A stretch of DNA of 64,000 nucleotides. Source: Arenimonas fontis. GTDB lineage: Bacteria; Pseudomonadota; Gammaproteobacteria; Xanthomonadales; Xanthomonadaceae. The notes beneath the pieces were generated by a model. That model saw nothing but the letters and a program-made list of their open reading frames with translations. It made no database searches and was not told where the DNA came from. A program made the translations under genes and the position numbers. The DNA is taken from assembly GCF_008386465.1 (NCBI RefSeq), contig NZ_VUOD01000004.1, forward strand, positions 248,001 to 312,000, written 5' to 3'. Numbering within the stretch: position 1 is the first letter of the stretch; each line of letters starts with the position of its first letter. Positions 52,644-62,188 of this stretch are shown here, piece by piece.

Positions 52644-52948
52644 GAGGCTAAAGCCCGGTCGAACGCAATCCTGGACCGGAAGCGGCCGTGACCGGCCCGG
52701 GCCGCGCGGGGCGTTGGACAGCCCGTGAGGCGATGTTCAGCAGGCGTTTGGAACGGCGTCACAGTCCGGCGCGAAACCGTGACCGCCACCCCGCCGCAAA
52801 CGTGAACAACGGCCGGAAAGTGCTTGAACCGTGAGGGATTTCCCACAACGCGCAACTGTGAGCGCGCGCGCAAACGGGAGCGTCACGCCTGCCTAGAGTG
52901 CAATCGAAGGCCGATCCCCCCACCGGCCGACGCAAGTGGAGCAGGACC
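52644..52948. other. 305-bp divergent intergenic region
   Basis: Contains the promoters for HD-GYP (minus) and the small secreted protein (plus). GTGAGGGATTTCCCAC at 52832 is an imperfect palindrome that could be an operator, but its fit is weak. There is an alternating GCGCGCGC stretch at 52862-52870. I see no further gene. Confidence 0.4.
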
Positions 52949-53254
52949 ATGAACGCCGCCCGCAAGCACCTCTTCCGCGAGATCCCCGTTGCCATGGCCG
53001 CGTTCGGCATCGCGCTCGGCATGGCGCTGGCGCCCATGGCCATGGCCCAGGAAGGCGCCGCGGTGGCGGCCCAGGGCGCGGCGGTGACGGCCAAGGCCCA
53101 GCTGGGCTTCCGCATCGTCATCCATGACGTGGTGCGGGTCGAGGACGGCCGCTGGGACCGCGCCGATGAAGGGCGTTCGGCCCACCTGCCGCGCTTCCAG
53201 GTGCGCGAGGACGCAGTGGACGGTCGGCCGGTGCTGACGATCACGCAGCCCTGA
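52949..53254 (+). CDS. Small secreted protein, unknown function
   Basis: 101 aa. Signal peptide (MNAARKHLFREIPVAMAAFGIALGMALAPMAMAQ), an Ala/Gly-rich start of the mature protein, and a C-terminal 55 residues with a beta-like pattern (AQLGFRIVIHDVVRVED, HLPRFQVREDAV, PVLTITQP). I recognise no family. AGTGGAGCAGGACC precedes the ATG. It stands alone between convergent and divergent neighbours. Confidence 0.7.
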   Translation: MNAARKHLFREIPVAMAAFGIALGMALAPMAMAQEGAAVAAQGAAVTAKAQLGFRIVIHDVVRVEDGRWDRADEGRSAHLPRFQVREDAVDGRPVLTITQP

Positions 53255-53394
53255 CGATCGCAGCCCTGACGCCCCGGCGCTGATTCCGCAGCCCGATCCG
53301 CGGGAGCCACATGCATCGGCCGGACGGTCGGCGAGATTCGCCGGGCAGGGATGGACGCCGAAGCCACGCCGCCAGGCGGGACCCGACGGCCGCT

Positions 53395-54429
53395 TCACAC
53401 CGGCGGCGGATTGCGATGGGCGAAGCTGCGCTGGTGCCAGTACGGATAGGGCCTGGGCCGCTCGCTGACCGCGTCCAGGCGCGCAAGCTGATCGGCGTCG
53501 AGATTCCAGCCGACCGCGGCCAGATTCTGCCGCAGCTGTTCCTCGTTGCGGGCGCCGATGATCACGCTGCTGACGGTCGGCCGCTGCAGCAGCCAGTTCA
53601 GCGCCACCTGCGGCACGGTTTTCCCGGTTTCCGCCGCCACCTGCTCCAGCGCGTCCACCACTGCGTACAGGTAATCCGGCGCCACCGGCGGACCGCTGTC
53701 GGCCACGCGCTGGGATTGCAGGCGGCTGGTCTCCGGCAGCGGCCGGCCACGCCCGATCTTCCCGGTCAGCCGGCCCCAGCCCAGCGGGCTCCAGACCACG
53801 GTACCGATGCCCTGATCGATCGCCAGCGGCATCAGTTCCCACTCGTAATCGCGTCCGATCAGCGAGTAGTAGGCCTGGTGGGCGACGTAACGCGTCCAGC
53901 CGTGGCGGTCGGCGGTGGCCAGGGCCTTCATCAGGTGCCAACCGCTGAAGTTGGAGACACCGAGGTAACGGATCTTGCCGGCCCGTACCAGGGTGTCGAG
54001 CGTGGACAGCACTTCCTCCTGCGGGGTGCGCGCGTCGAAACCGTGCAGCTGGAACAGGTCTATGTAGTCCGTGCCCAGGCGTCGCAGCGAGCCTTCCACC
54101 GAACGCAGCAGATGGTGGCGCGATGAGCCGACCTCGTTCTCGCCCTCGCCAAAGCGGAAGGTGGCCTTGGTCGAGATGATCAGCCTGTCGCGCGGACGGC
54201 CCTTGATGGCTTCGCCGAGCACCGCTTCCGAACCGCCGTTGGAATAGACGTCTGCACTGTCGAACATGCAGGCGCCGTGCTCCAGGCAGATGTCCACCAG
54301 GCGCCTGGCCTCGGCCACGTCGGTCCGGCCCCAGTGCTTGAAGAATTCGCTGCTGCCGGCAAAGGTGGCGGTGCCCAGGGCCAGCACCGGGACACGAAAG
54401 CCCGACCTTCCCAGATAGCGAAATTCCAT
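53395..54429 (-). CDS. Aldo/keto reductase
   Basis: 344 aa. TIM-barrel NADPH-dependent reductase. Catalytic tetrad: Asp and Tyr in FDSADVYSNGGSE, Lys in ISTKATF and His in FQLHGFDARTPQ. Cofactor region: SSVIIGARNEEQLRQNLAAVGW. The family reduces aldehydes or ketones; the group with LGRSGFRVPVLALGT at the N-terminus is broad and the substrate is unknown. Monocistronic and convergent with the secreted-protein gene. Confidence 0.93.
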   Translation of the reverse strand: MEFRYLGRSGFRVPVLALGTATFAGSSEFFKHWGRTDVAEARRLVDICLEHGACMFDSADVYSNGGSEAVLGEAIKGRPRDRLIISTKATFRFGEGENEVGSSRHHLLRSVEGSLRRLGTDYIDLFQLHGFDARTPQEEVLSTLDTLVRAGKIRYLGVSNFSGWHLMKALATADRHGWTRYVAHQAYYSLIGRDYEWELMPLAIDQGIGTVVWSPLGWGRLTGKIGRGRPLPETSRLQSQRVADSGPPVAPDYLYAVVDALEQVAAETGKTVPQVALNWLLQRPTVSSVIIGARNEEQLRQNLAAVGWNLDADQLARLDAVSERPRPYPYWHQRSFAHRNPPPV

Positions 54430-54559
54430 GACGGACTCCCAGGTTATCGCCGAAGATGGTCCATTGCAGCGCCGCCGACCGCTCCGGCACAAGCGGCGGC
54501 GGGAAACACTGTGTTGGCGGACCTTCCGGCGCGGGCCGCGTGGGAATGAATGCGGTGAA

Positions 54560-54601
54560 AACACGCGGGGCGGATGGCCCTGGCCACCCGCCCCGCGTGT
54601 T
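54560..54601 (-). terminator. Intrinsic terminator of the HU gene
   Basis: AACACGCGGGGCGG/CCGCCCCGCGTGTT outer stem with one mismatch, then TGGCC/GGCCA inner stem, followed by TTTT on the minus strand. It ends transcription of the lysine-rich HU gene, 34 bp beyond its stop. Confidence 0.85.
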
Positions 54602-54634
54602 CCGCTGTTGCGGCGCGAAGCCGCAGAAGCCGGC

Positions 54635-55033
54635 TTACTTGGCCGCAGCGTCCTTGAGCTTCTTCAGCGCGCGGACCTTCACCTTGACGGTGGCCGGCTT
54701 GGCGGCGAACCACTGCTCTTCCTTGGTGAACGGGTTGATGCCCTTGCGCCGGGGCTTGGCCGGCACGTTCACCACGTTGATCTTCAACAGGCCCGGAAGC
54801 ACGAAGGCGCCGGCGCCCTTCTTGCTGACCGATGCATGGGCGACGGCCTCGAGCGCGCCCATCACGGCGCGCACGTCCCTGGCGGCGACGCCGGAGGCCT
54901 CGCTGACCTGGGCCACCAGGCCCGACTTGCTCAGTACTTCCTTGATCGGCTTGACCGCGACCGGCTTCTTGGCGGCGGCCTTCTTGGCGGCCTTCGGGGC
55001 AGCCTTCTTCTTCGCAGCTTTCTTGGTAGCCAT
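54635..55033 (-). CDS. HU-family DNA-binding protein with Lys/Ala-rich N-terminal extension
   Basis: 132 aa. An N-terminal tail of about 28 residues is made of AAKK/PKAA repeats (H1-like). A HU/IHF fold follows (about 30-130): LSKSGLVAQVSEASGVAARDVRAV, GAFVLPGLLKINVV and the DNA-grip region PRRKGINPFTKEEQWFAAKPATVKVKV. It would bend and compact DNA. Monocistronic with a strong terminator; AGAAATGG start region. Confidence 0.94.
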   Translation of the reverse strand: MATKKAAKKKAAPKAAKKAAAKKPVAVKPIKEVLSKSGLVAQVSEASGVAARDVRAVMGALEAVAHASVSKKGAGAFVLPGLLKINVVNVPAKPRRKGINPFTKEEQWFAAKPATVKVKVRALKKLKDAAAK

Positions 55034-55322
55034 TTCTGTGGTTCCCGTCGGTGGGTTTTATCGGTTGATTGGGGTGCCTGGGTACGCCCCCGGCACGGCG
55101 AATGTAGGGCAAGTCCGTCGCGCCGCCAAGCCCGAAACCGCAAAAAACCCCGGGGGAAACCGCCGGTCGCGATCCGCGGGGCGGGCTACGTAATGTCCGG
55201 GACATCCCGGCCACCCCTCGTGCCCGCCCCGCCGGCGGCCGACCTGCCGCTAGACTGACCGCCACGACGGTGAAGGACCGGACGCATAAAATGCCGGCCG
55301 AATCCGCCACCGGAACCGAGCC

Positions 55323-55589
55323 ATGAGCGACACCCCGCCCGACCGCCTCTCCGTCAACCCGCGCAGTCCGCACTTCGACGCCGCCGTGCTCGAGCGCGGC
55401 GTGGGCGTGCGCTTCAACGGCGTCGAGCGCCACAATGTCGAGGAATACTGTGTCAGCGAGGGCTGGGTACGGCTACCGGTCGGCAAGGCCCTGGACCGGC
55501 ATGGCAACCCGATGACGCTCAGGCACAACGGCAAGGTCGAGGTCTGGTTCCTGACCGGGGAAGCCGGCGAGGACGGCGCCGCCGACTGA
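55323..55589 (+). CDS. DUF3297 small protein
   Basis: 88 aa, DUF3297 family: DRLSVNPRSPHFD, GVRFNGVERHNVEEYCVSEGWVR, DRHGNPMTLRHNGKVEVWF. Conserved and highly charged, with no signal peptide. The literature label of the family as glutathione-peroxidase-like is not supported by any visible active Cys or Sec here. The ribosome binding site is weak; the start is taken from the family's conserved N-terminus. Confidence 0.88.
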   Translation: MSDTPPDRLSVNPRSPHFDAAVLERGVGVRFNGVERHNVEEYCVSEGWVRLPVGKALDRHGNPMTLRHNGKVEVWFLTGEAGEDGAAD

Positions 55590-55688
55590 CCGGCATCAGG
55601 CCGGCGGCTCGCGTCGGCGCCTGTCCCGGCCGTACACCCCGCATCCCGTGGAACCCGATCGCGCCCGGGCAGGCAAACCGTGTCCGCC

Positions 55689-56741
55689 TCAGCCGGCCCG
55701 GGTCCGGCTGCGCACATAGCCGGCGCGCACCCGGTTGCGGCCGCTGGCCTTGGCCAGATACAGGCCGCGATCGGCGGCCGAGACCAACAGATGCGGGCTC
55801 ATGCCCGGCGCCGGCACCACCGCCGCCACGCCGATGCTCACCGTCACGTGCCGCGCGACCCGCGAGGCCGGGTGCGCCAAGGCCTGCGCCAACACCTCGC
55901 GGCGCAGGTCCTCGGCCGCCGCGCGCGCACGGTCGAGGTCGTGCCGTGGCAACAGCACCGCCATCTCCTCGCCGCCATAACGGGCCGCCAGGCCGCGGTT
56001 GCGCTCGGCGACATTGGCACAGATGCGGGCAAGCTCGCGCAGGCACTCGTCGCCGTGCTGGTGGCCGAGGCTGTCGTTGAGCTCCTTGAAGCAGTCCGCG
56101 TCCACCAGCAGCAGGGCCAGGGGCCGCGCCTCGCGACCCATGCAATCCCAGTCTTCGGCCAGGCGCTGGTCGAAACTGCGCCGGTTGGCGATCCCGGTCA
56201 GGCCGTCGCGCATGGAGGACTCGCGCAAGGCGCGGTTGGCCAGCTCAAGCTCGTGCACTACCCGCGCCAGGTGGATCGCGCCCGCCACCTGCGCCGCCAC
56301 CGCGTCGAACACCAGGCAGGCCTGCGGGCTGAAGAAGTCGCGCTCGGTGCTCTCCAGATTGAGTACGCCGAGCAGGCGACCACGATGCCGGATCGGCACC
56401 AGGTATTCCGAACGCACCGAATCGTGGCCGGGCACGTAGTCCGGATCGCCATCCACATCGGTCAGCAACTGCGCGCGGCCGGTGCGGACGCACCGGCCCG
56501 CCGCCCCCTTGGTGATCGGCCAGGGCTCGCTGCCGGGCGCGCCGGCCGGCGCATCCAGCTCGAGCACGCCGGACCAGACCGCGTGCACGAAATGGGTGCC
56601 CTCCTCGTCCAGCAGGATGATGCTGGCCAGGGCTACCGGCAGCCGGGTGGCCAGGCAATCGACGATGCCCTGCAGGACCTCGTCGCGGCCTTCGCCCTGC
56701 AGGGCGGCGCGCGAGACCTGGGCCAGGATCTCGGTGAGCAT
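55689..56741 (-). CDS. GAF-GGDEF diguanylate cyclase
   Basis: 350 aa from ATG 56741. GAF domain (residues about 1-175; HFVHAVWSGVLELDAP..., VRSEYLVPIRHRGRLLGVLNLE) and GGDEF domain (about 185-345). The active site is GGEEM, with LLVDADCFKELNDSLGHQHGDECL upstream. The position of the inhibitory RxxD site reads RNRG, so product inhibition is probably absent. Possible TTG start upstream would add an N-terminal piece; a C8 homopolymer lies there. Makes cyclic-di-GMP. Confidence 0.9.
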   Translation of the reverse strand: MLTEILAQVSRAALQGEGRDEVLQGIVDCLATRLPVALASIILLDEEGTHFVHAVWSGVLELDAPAGAPGSEPWPITKGAAGRCVRTGRAQLLTDVDGDPDYVPGHDSVRSEYLVPIRHRGRLLGVLNLESTERDFFSPQACLVFDAVAAQVAGAIHLARVVHELELANRALRESSMRDGLTGIANRRSFDQRLAEDWDCMGREARPLALLLVDADCFKELNDSLGHQHGDECLRELARICANVAERNRGLAARYGGEEMAVLLPRHDLDRARAAAEDLRREVLAQALAHPASRVARHVTVSIGVAAVVPAPGMSPHLLVSAADRGLYLAKASGRNRVRAGYVRSRTRAG

Positions 56742-57159
56742 GGCGCGGCGGCCGGCCGCATCGCGTTCGGCCCAGCTCGGACCGTCAACCAGCCAGCCTG
56801 CCGGATCGGATTGGACGGCCTGGGGGGGGCAAGGACAGTCCTCGGGGCAGGAGGAGCCCAATCTAACGCCATTCGGCCCTCGGAGCGGACAGTGGACGGG
56901 CGGCGTCCGCCCCGCCTTCCGGACCGGGCCGCGACGGCCGAAGCATGACTTGCCGCACGGGTGGAATGCGCCAGCACGGGCGGAATCCGACGGCAACTGA
57001 ACCGGTGGCAACGAAACGCTGTTTTTCGGCAGCCCTTGGTCCGCTGCCGGCATCCCGTCGCGTACTTGAGGCAGTGCGCCGCAAACGCGCACCGGCCAGC
57101 CGCCGCCACGGGCAGACTCGCTGCCCCCAGCCCCGAAGCAAGTGCAAGACCCGCCGCCG
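56742..57159. other. 418-bp divergent intergenic region
   Basis: Between the GGDEF gene (minus) and the cytochrome gene (plus). It contains a G8 run at 56822-56829 and several GC-rich imperfect palindromes but no supported gene. It probably holds both promoters. Confidence 0.4.
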
Positions 57160-58275
57160 ATGTCCCGCCACCGATTCCGCCTCATCGCCCGCCGACCGGC
57201 GCCGCGCCGGGCCATCGCCGCCGTGCTGGCCGCCCTGGCCGTCGTCGCGTCGGCGCCCTCGGCGATCTCCGCGGCCTCCGCGCCCGCCGGCGCCGCAGCG
57301 ATCCCGCCGCTGCCGCCGCGGCTCGGACTGACCGGCCTGTTCGAGGACGGCAACCCCGCGCGGGTGGATCCCGGGCATCTCGCCTTCTCGCCGCAATATC
57401 CGCTGTGGACCGACGGCGCGCGCAAGCAGCGATGGATCTCGCTGCCGACCGGCACTGCGGTGGACGCCCGCGATCCGAATGCCTGGCAGTTCCCGCCCGG
57501 CACGCGCCTGTGGAAGACCTTCGCCTACGACCGGCCGGTGGAAACCCGCATGATCGAACGCCTGGCCGATGGCAGTTGGCGCTACGCCACCTATATCTGG
57601 CGCGAGGACGGCAGTGATGCCGACCTGGCGCCGGCTCGGGCGACGGTGCTGACCATCGCGGCGGCGCCGGAAGGTCGCTATGTCGTGCCCTCGCGCGACG
57701 ACTGCACCGCTTGCCACGAGGGCGGCGCCACGCCGGTGCTGGGCTTCAGCGCCTTGCAGCTTTCGCCGGACCGCGATCCGCACGCGCCGCACGCCAGCGC
57801 CGGCCAGCTTGGCCTGGACGACCTGGTGCGCATGGGCCGCATCACCGGACTGCCCGACGCCATGCTGCGCAAGCCGCCGCGCATCCCGGCCGCCTCGCCG
57901 GAGGAGCGCGCCGCACTCGGCTACCTGCACGGCAACTGCGGCCACTGCCACAACCGCAGCGGCCGCGGCGTCCCGGTGGCACTGAACCTGGCCGCGCTGT
58001 GGCGCGACGACGGCATCGACGCCGACAGCATCCGCGCGTCCATGTTCGGCCGCGAAGCCCGCTATGCCGGCATCGGCCAGCCGCGCCGCCTGGTCGTGCC
58101 GGGCGAGCCCGTTTCCAGCCTTCTGCCCGTGCGCATGCGCAGCCGCGACCCGCTGCTGCAGATGCCGCCGCTGGGCACCCAATCCGTGGACGATCGCGGC
58201 CTGGCCCTGGTCGAACACTGGATCGCGACGATGCCTTCGTCGCAGCGAACCAGCCCCAAGGAAACATCCCCATGA
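57160..58275 (+). CDS. SO2930/HNE_0200-like diheme cytochrome c
   Basis: 371 aa. A signal peptide (basic start MSRHRFRLIARR, hydrophobic AIAAVLAALAVVAS) leads to a domain with LGLTGLFEDG and WTDGARKQRWISLPTGTAVDA, and PPGTRLWKTFAYDRPVETRMIER. Then come two heme motifs: CTACH in RDDCTACHEGG and CGHCH in GNCGHCHNRSG. This pattern matches the family of diheme c-type cytochromes typified by Shewanella SO2930. A beta-helix partner, often adjacent in that family, is absent. GTG 57142 is an alternative start. Its stop overlaps the next ATG. Confidence 0.82.
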   Translation: MSRHRFRLIARRPAPRRAIAAVLAALAVVASAPSAISAASAPAGAAAIPPLPPRLGLTGLFEDGNPARVDPGHLAFSPQYPLWTDGARKQRWISLPTGTAVDARDPNAWQFPPGTRLWKTFAYDRPVETRMIERLADGSWRYATYIWREDGSDADLAPARATVLTIAAAPEGRYVVPSRDDCTACHEGGATPVLGFSALQLSPDRDPHAPHASAGQLGLDDLVRMGRITGLPDAMLRKPPRIPAASPEERAALGYLHGNCGHCHNRSGRGVPVALNLAALWRDDGIDADSIRASMFGREARYAGIGQPRRLVVPGEPVSSLLPVRMRSRDPLLQMPPLGTQSVDDRGLALVEHWIATMPSSQRTSPKETSP

Positions 58276-58892
58276 ACAAAACCCCACACCTGAGCCTGGC
58301 CATCGCCATGGCGCTACTGACCGCGGTTCCGCTGGCACTCTCGGCTTCCGACGCCGCCAAGCCCGCCTCCGATCCGGCCGGTGCTGCCGCAAGCGGTGTC
58401 GAAGCGGACCGTGCCGCCAAGATCGAACGCGGTCGCTACCTCGTGAACACCTCGGCCTGCCACGATTGCCACACCCCCTTCGTGATGGGCCCGAACGGAC
58501 CGGAGCCCGACATGAGCCGCGCGCTTTCCGGGCACCCGGAGTCGCTGCCGATGCCGCCGCCGCCGACCTTGCCCGAAGGCCCCTGGATCGTCCTGATGGG
58601 CGCCACCAACACTGCCTGGGCCGGCCCCTGGGGCGTCAGCTACACCGCCAACCTGACCCCGGACGAGGACACCGGCCTGGGCCTGTGGAGCTTCGAGAAC
58701 TTCCGCGACACCATCCGCAGCGGCCGCCATCTCGGTCGCGGCCGGCAGGTGCTGCCGCCGATGCCCTGGCCGGTTTACCGCAACATGACCGACCAGGACC
58801 TGGAAGCGATCTATCTGTACCTGCAATCCATTCCGCCGATCCGCAACAAGGTGCCCGAACCGGTGCCGCCGCCGGCGCCACCGGCCGAGTGA
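58272..58892 (+). CDS. Cytochrome c with one heme motif
   Basis: 206 aa. Signal peptide MNKTPHLSLAIAMALLTAVPLALSA, then a cytochrome c domain with the single heme site CHDCH in NTSACHDCHTPFVMGPNG (about residues 62-80). A C-terminal Met (VLPPMPWPVYRNMTD) may be the sixth ligand. A Pro-rich tail (VPEPVPPPAPPAE) follows. It resembles the small subunit of alcohol/aldehyde dehydrogenase cytochromes. Coupled to the upstream diheme cytochrome by ATGA overlap. Partner enzyme not in the window. Confidence 0.87.
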   Translation: MNKTPHLSLAIAMALLTAVPLALSASDAAKPASDPAGAAASGVEADRAAKIERGRYLVNTSACHDCHTPFVMGPNGPEPDMSRALSGHPESLPMPPPPTLPEGPWIVLMGATNTAWAGPWGVSYTANLTPDEDTGLGLWSFENFRDTIRSGRHLGRGRQVLPPMPWPVYRNMTDQDLEAIYLYLQSIPPIRNKVPEPVPPPAPPAE

Positions 58893-58949
58893 TGCCCGGC
58901 GGGGCGGCCGGCGGTAAGCTGGCCGCCCCGCACGTTCGAGCGAAGGACC

Positions 58950-59890
<941 letters not shown>

Positions 59891-59894
<4 letters not shown>

Positions 59895-60652
59895 ACTGGT
59901 ACGGCATCAAGGCCATCTATCGCTTCGAGATGGCCCGCACCTTCCGCACGCTGGGCGAGAGCATCGTTTCGCCGGTGCTGACCACCTCGCTGTACTTCAT
60001 CGTGTTCGGCGCGGCGATCGGTTCGCGCGTGGGTGACATCGGCGGCGTCAGCTACGGCGCCTTCATCGTCCCCGGCCTGGTCATGCTGTCCATCCTCAGC
60101 GAAAGCATCTCCAACGCCGCCTTCGGCATCTACATGCCCAAATGGGCCGGCACCATCTTCGAACTGCTGTCGGCGCCGGTGGGCTGGGTCGAAGCGGTGC
60201 TCGGCTACGTCGGCGCCGCCGCCACCAAGTCGCTGATCCTGGGCGCGCTGATCCTGCTGACCGCGCGTTTGTTCGTGGATTACGAGGTGCAGCACCCGGC
60301 GGCGATGCTGCTGTTCCTGGTGCTGACCGCGGTCAGCTTCAGCCTGTTCGGCTTCATCATCGGCCTGTGGGCCACCGACTTCCAGAAGCTGCAGATCGTT
60401 CCGCTGATGGTGGTGACGCCGCTGACCTTCCTGGGCGGCGCCTTCTACTCGATCGGGATGCTGCCGCCGTTCTGGCAGAAGGTCGCGCTGTTCAACCCGG
60501 TGGTGTACCTGATCAGCGGGTTCCGCTGGAGCTTCTTCGGCCAGTCCGATGTCAACGTGACGATCAGCTTCGCCGCCATCGTCGTCTTCCTGGCGCTGTG
60601 CCTGGCCCTGGTCCGCTGGGTGTTCAAGACCGGCTGGCGGCTGAAGGCCTGA
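59891..60652 (+). CDS. ABC-2 type permease (YadH-like)
   Basis: 253 aa with six membrane helices. Family features: [30 protein letters not shown] near the N-terminus and [30 protein letters not shown]. Forms the channel for the adjoining ATPase. The substrate is unknown; YadGH-like exporters are linked to drug or lipid efflux. Confidence 0.92.
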
Positions 60653-60848
60653 GCGTCCGCCCGGGCCGGATCCGGGCGGAAACGGTGACCGGGCGCACGG
60701 ATCGGCGCCGATGTCGCGGCGCAACGACGGCGGCATTGCGAAAGCTTGAAGGACATCGCGGTTCCCGGTCCCGGCCGGGCGCACAGTGGACCCGCCGGAG
60801 GACCGCCGGCATGGCGCCGGCGGGCGCGGCTTCCCGAGGAGTCCCGCC

Positions 60849-61904
60849 ATGTCCACATCGTCCACGCTTTACTCCCGCCTGCGCGGCGACCTGCGCCTGA
60901 GCATGATCACGCTGTTCGGCGCGCTCACCTTCGTCGGCATCGCCCCTTTCGTGGCCATCCGTGCCAGCCGGGCCGAGTGGCTGGCCGCCGGCCTGGACGC
61001 CGGGATGATGCTGATCATCGCCGGCAGCGTGGCTTACGTCTGGCGGACCGGGCGGACGGAGCTGGTCGGCTCGATCAACGCCGTCGTGGTGTCGCTGGTC
61101 TGCGCGGTCCTGACCGGCCTGCTCGGCGAAGCCGGCCACTTCTGGACCTACACCGCGCTGGCGGCCAACTTCATGCTGGCCCCGCGCTGGCTGGCCGCGG
61201 CCTGCTGCGCGGTGCTGCTTTCCGCCCAACTCTGGCTCGGCAGCTTCTCCGACCTGGTGGCCGCCGCGGCCTTCCTGACCAGCGCCCTGCTGGTGACCCT
61301 GTTCGCGGCGGTCTTCGTCGGCCTGAGCGAGCGCCAGCACCGGCAGCTGCTGGCCATGGCCACCCTCGACCCGCTGACCGGCGCGCCCAATCGTCGCGCA
61401 CTGGAAGTCGAACTGCCCGAGGCGGTGCAGCACCACCGGCAGCGGGCCGAACCCATGGCGCTGGCCGTGCTGGACCTGGATCACTTCAAGCGCATCAACG
61501 ACCGGCATGGCCACGAGATCGGCGACCGGGTGCTGGTCGACCTGGTCGCCCGCATCCAGGGCGTGCTGCGCAAGCGCGACCGGCTGTTCCGGCTGGGCGG
61601 AGAGGAATTCGTGCTGCTGCTGCCGGCCACGAGCGCCGGCGGCGCACGCGCGGCGCTCGAGAAAGTCCGCCGGGCGGTGGAAGCGCAACCGATGGGGCCG
61701 GACCTGCGGGCCACCGTGTCGGTCGGCGTGGCCATGCTGGCGGCCGAGGACGATTGGCCCAGCCTGCTGGCACGCGCCGACGAGGCCATGTACGAAGCCA
61801 AGCGCCGCGGCCGGAACCAGGTGCGGATGTATCCCCCGTCCCTGCTTGCCGGAGACCGGCGCGGGGGCAATACCGATCCGCAGCCCCTGCCGGCCACTGG
61901 TTGA
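60849..61904 (+). CDS. Membrane-bound diguanylate cyclase
   Basis: 351 aa. Six N-terminal helices (residues about 18-175) form a MASE-like membrane sensor, followed by a GGDEF domain (about 190-345) with active site GGEEF in [13 protein letters not shown]. An RKRD inhibitory site lies five residues before it, so feedback inhibition is likely. GAGGAGTCCCGCC is a good ribosome binding site before the ATG at 60849. Makes cyclic-di-GMP. Confidence 0.93.
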   Translation: MSTSSTLYSRLRGDLRLSMITLFGALTFVGIAPFVAIRASRAEWLAAGLDAGMMLIIAGSVAYVWRTGRTELVGSINAVVVSLVCAVLTGLLGEAGHFWTYTALAANFMLAPRWLAAACCAVLLSAQLWLGSFSDLVAAAAFLTSALLVTLFAAVFVGLSERQHRQLLAMATLDPLTGAPNRRALEVELPEAVQHHRQRAEPMALAVLDLDHFKRINDRHGHEIGDRVLVDLVARIQGVLRKRDRLFRLGGEEFVLLLPATSAGGARAALEKVRRAVEAQPMGPDLRATVSVGVAMLAAEDDWPSLLARADEAMYEAKRRGRNQVRMYPPSLLAGDRRGGNTDPQPLPATG

Positions 61905-61912
61905 GCCCGGGC

Positions 61913-62188
61913 TCAGCGGCGTCCGCGGTCGCGCCAGGCCAGGACCAGGACCCAGGCCATCGCCGCCAGCATCAGGCTGGCGGCCCAGTACACGCTGCCG
62001 AAGGAAGCCCCCTCGGCGGCGATGGCCAGGATCAGGCCCAGCGGCAGGCCCAGCCAGCCGAGAAACCGGACCGACCTGGCCAGGCCGGGCGGCAGCGCGC
62101 GCCCGAACATCTGCCGGGCATGGCGCGGCAGACCCAGGCCAAGCAGCACCCAGGCCGCCAGGCAGACCAGGAATACCAGGGCGATCAC
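61913..62188 (-). CDS. DUF3325 small membrane protein
   Basis: 91 aa from GTG 62188. Three membrane helices with the DUF3325 pattern (LVFLVCLAAWVLLGLGLPRHARQMFG, LGWLGLPLGLILAIAAEG, YWAASLMLAAMAWVLVLAW). Its start overlaps the PepSY stop (GTGA). Last gene of the iron-associated operon. Function unknown but the family co-occurs with PepSY and TonB receptors. Confidence 0.82.
   Translation of the reverse strand: MIALVFLVCLAAWVLLGLGLPRHARQMFGRALPPGLARSVRFLGWLGLPLGLILAIAAEGASFGSVYWAASLMLAAMAWVLVLAWRDRGRR

Noticed and set aside
55590-55688. Terminator between DUF3297 and the GGDEF gene
   Set aside because: Only weak, broken palindromes are visible in the gap; no supported stem-loop.
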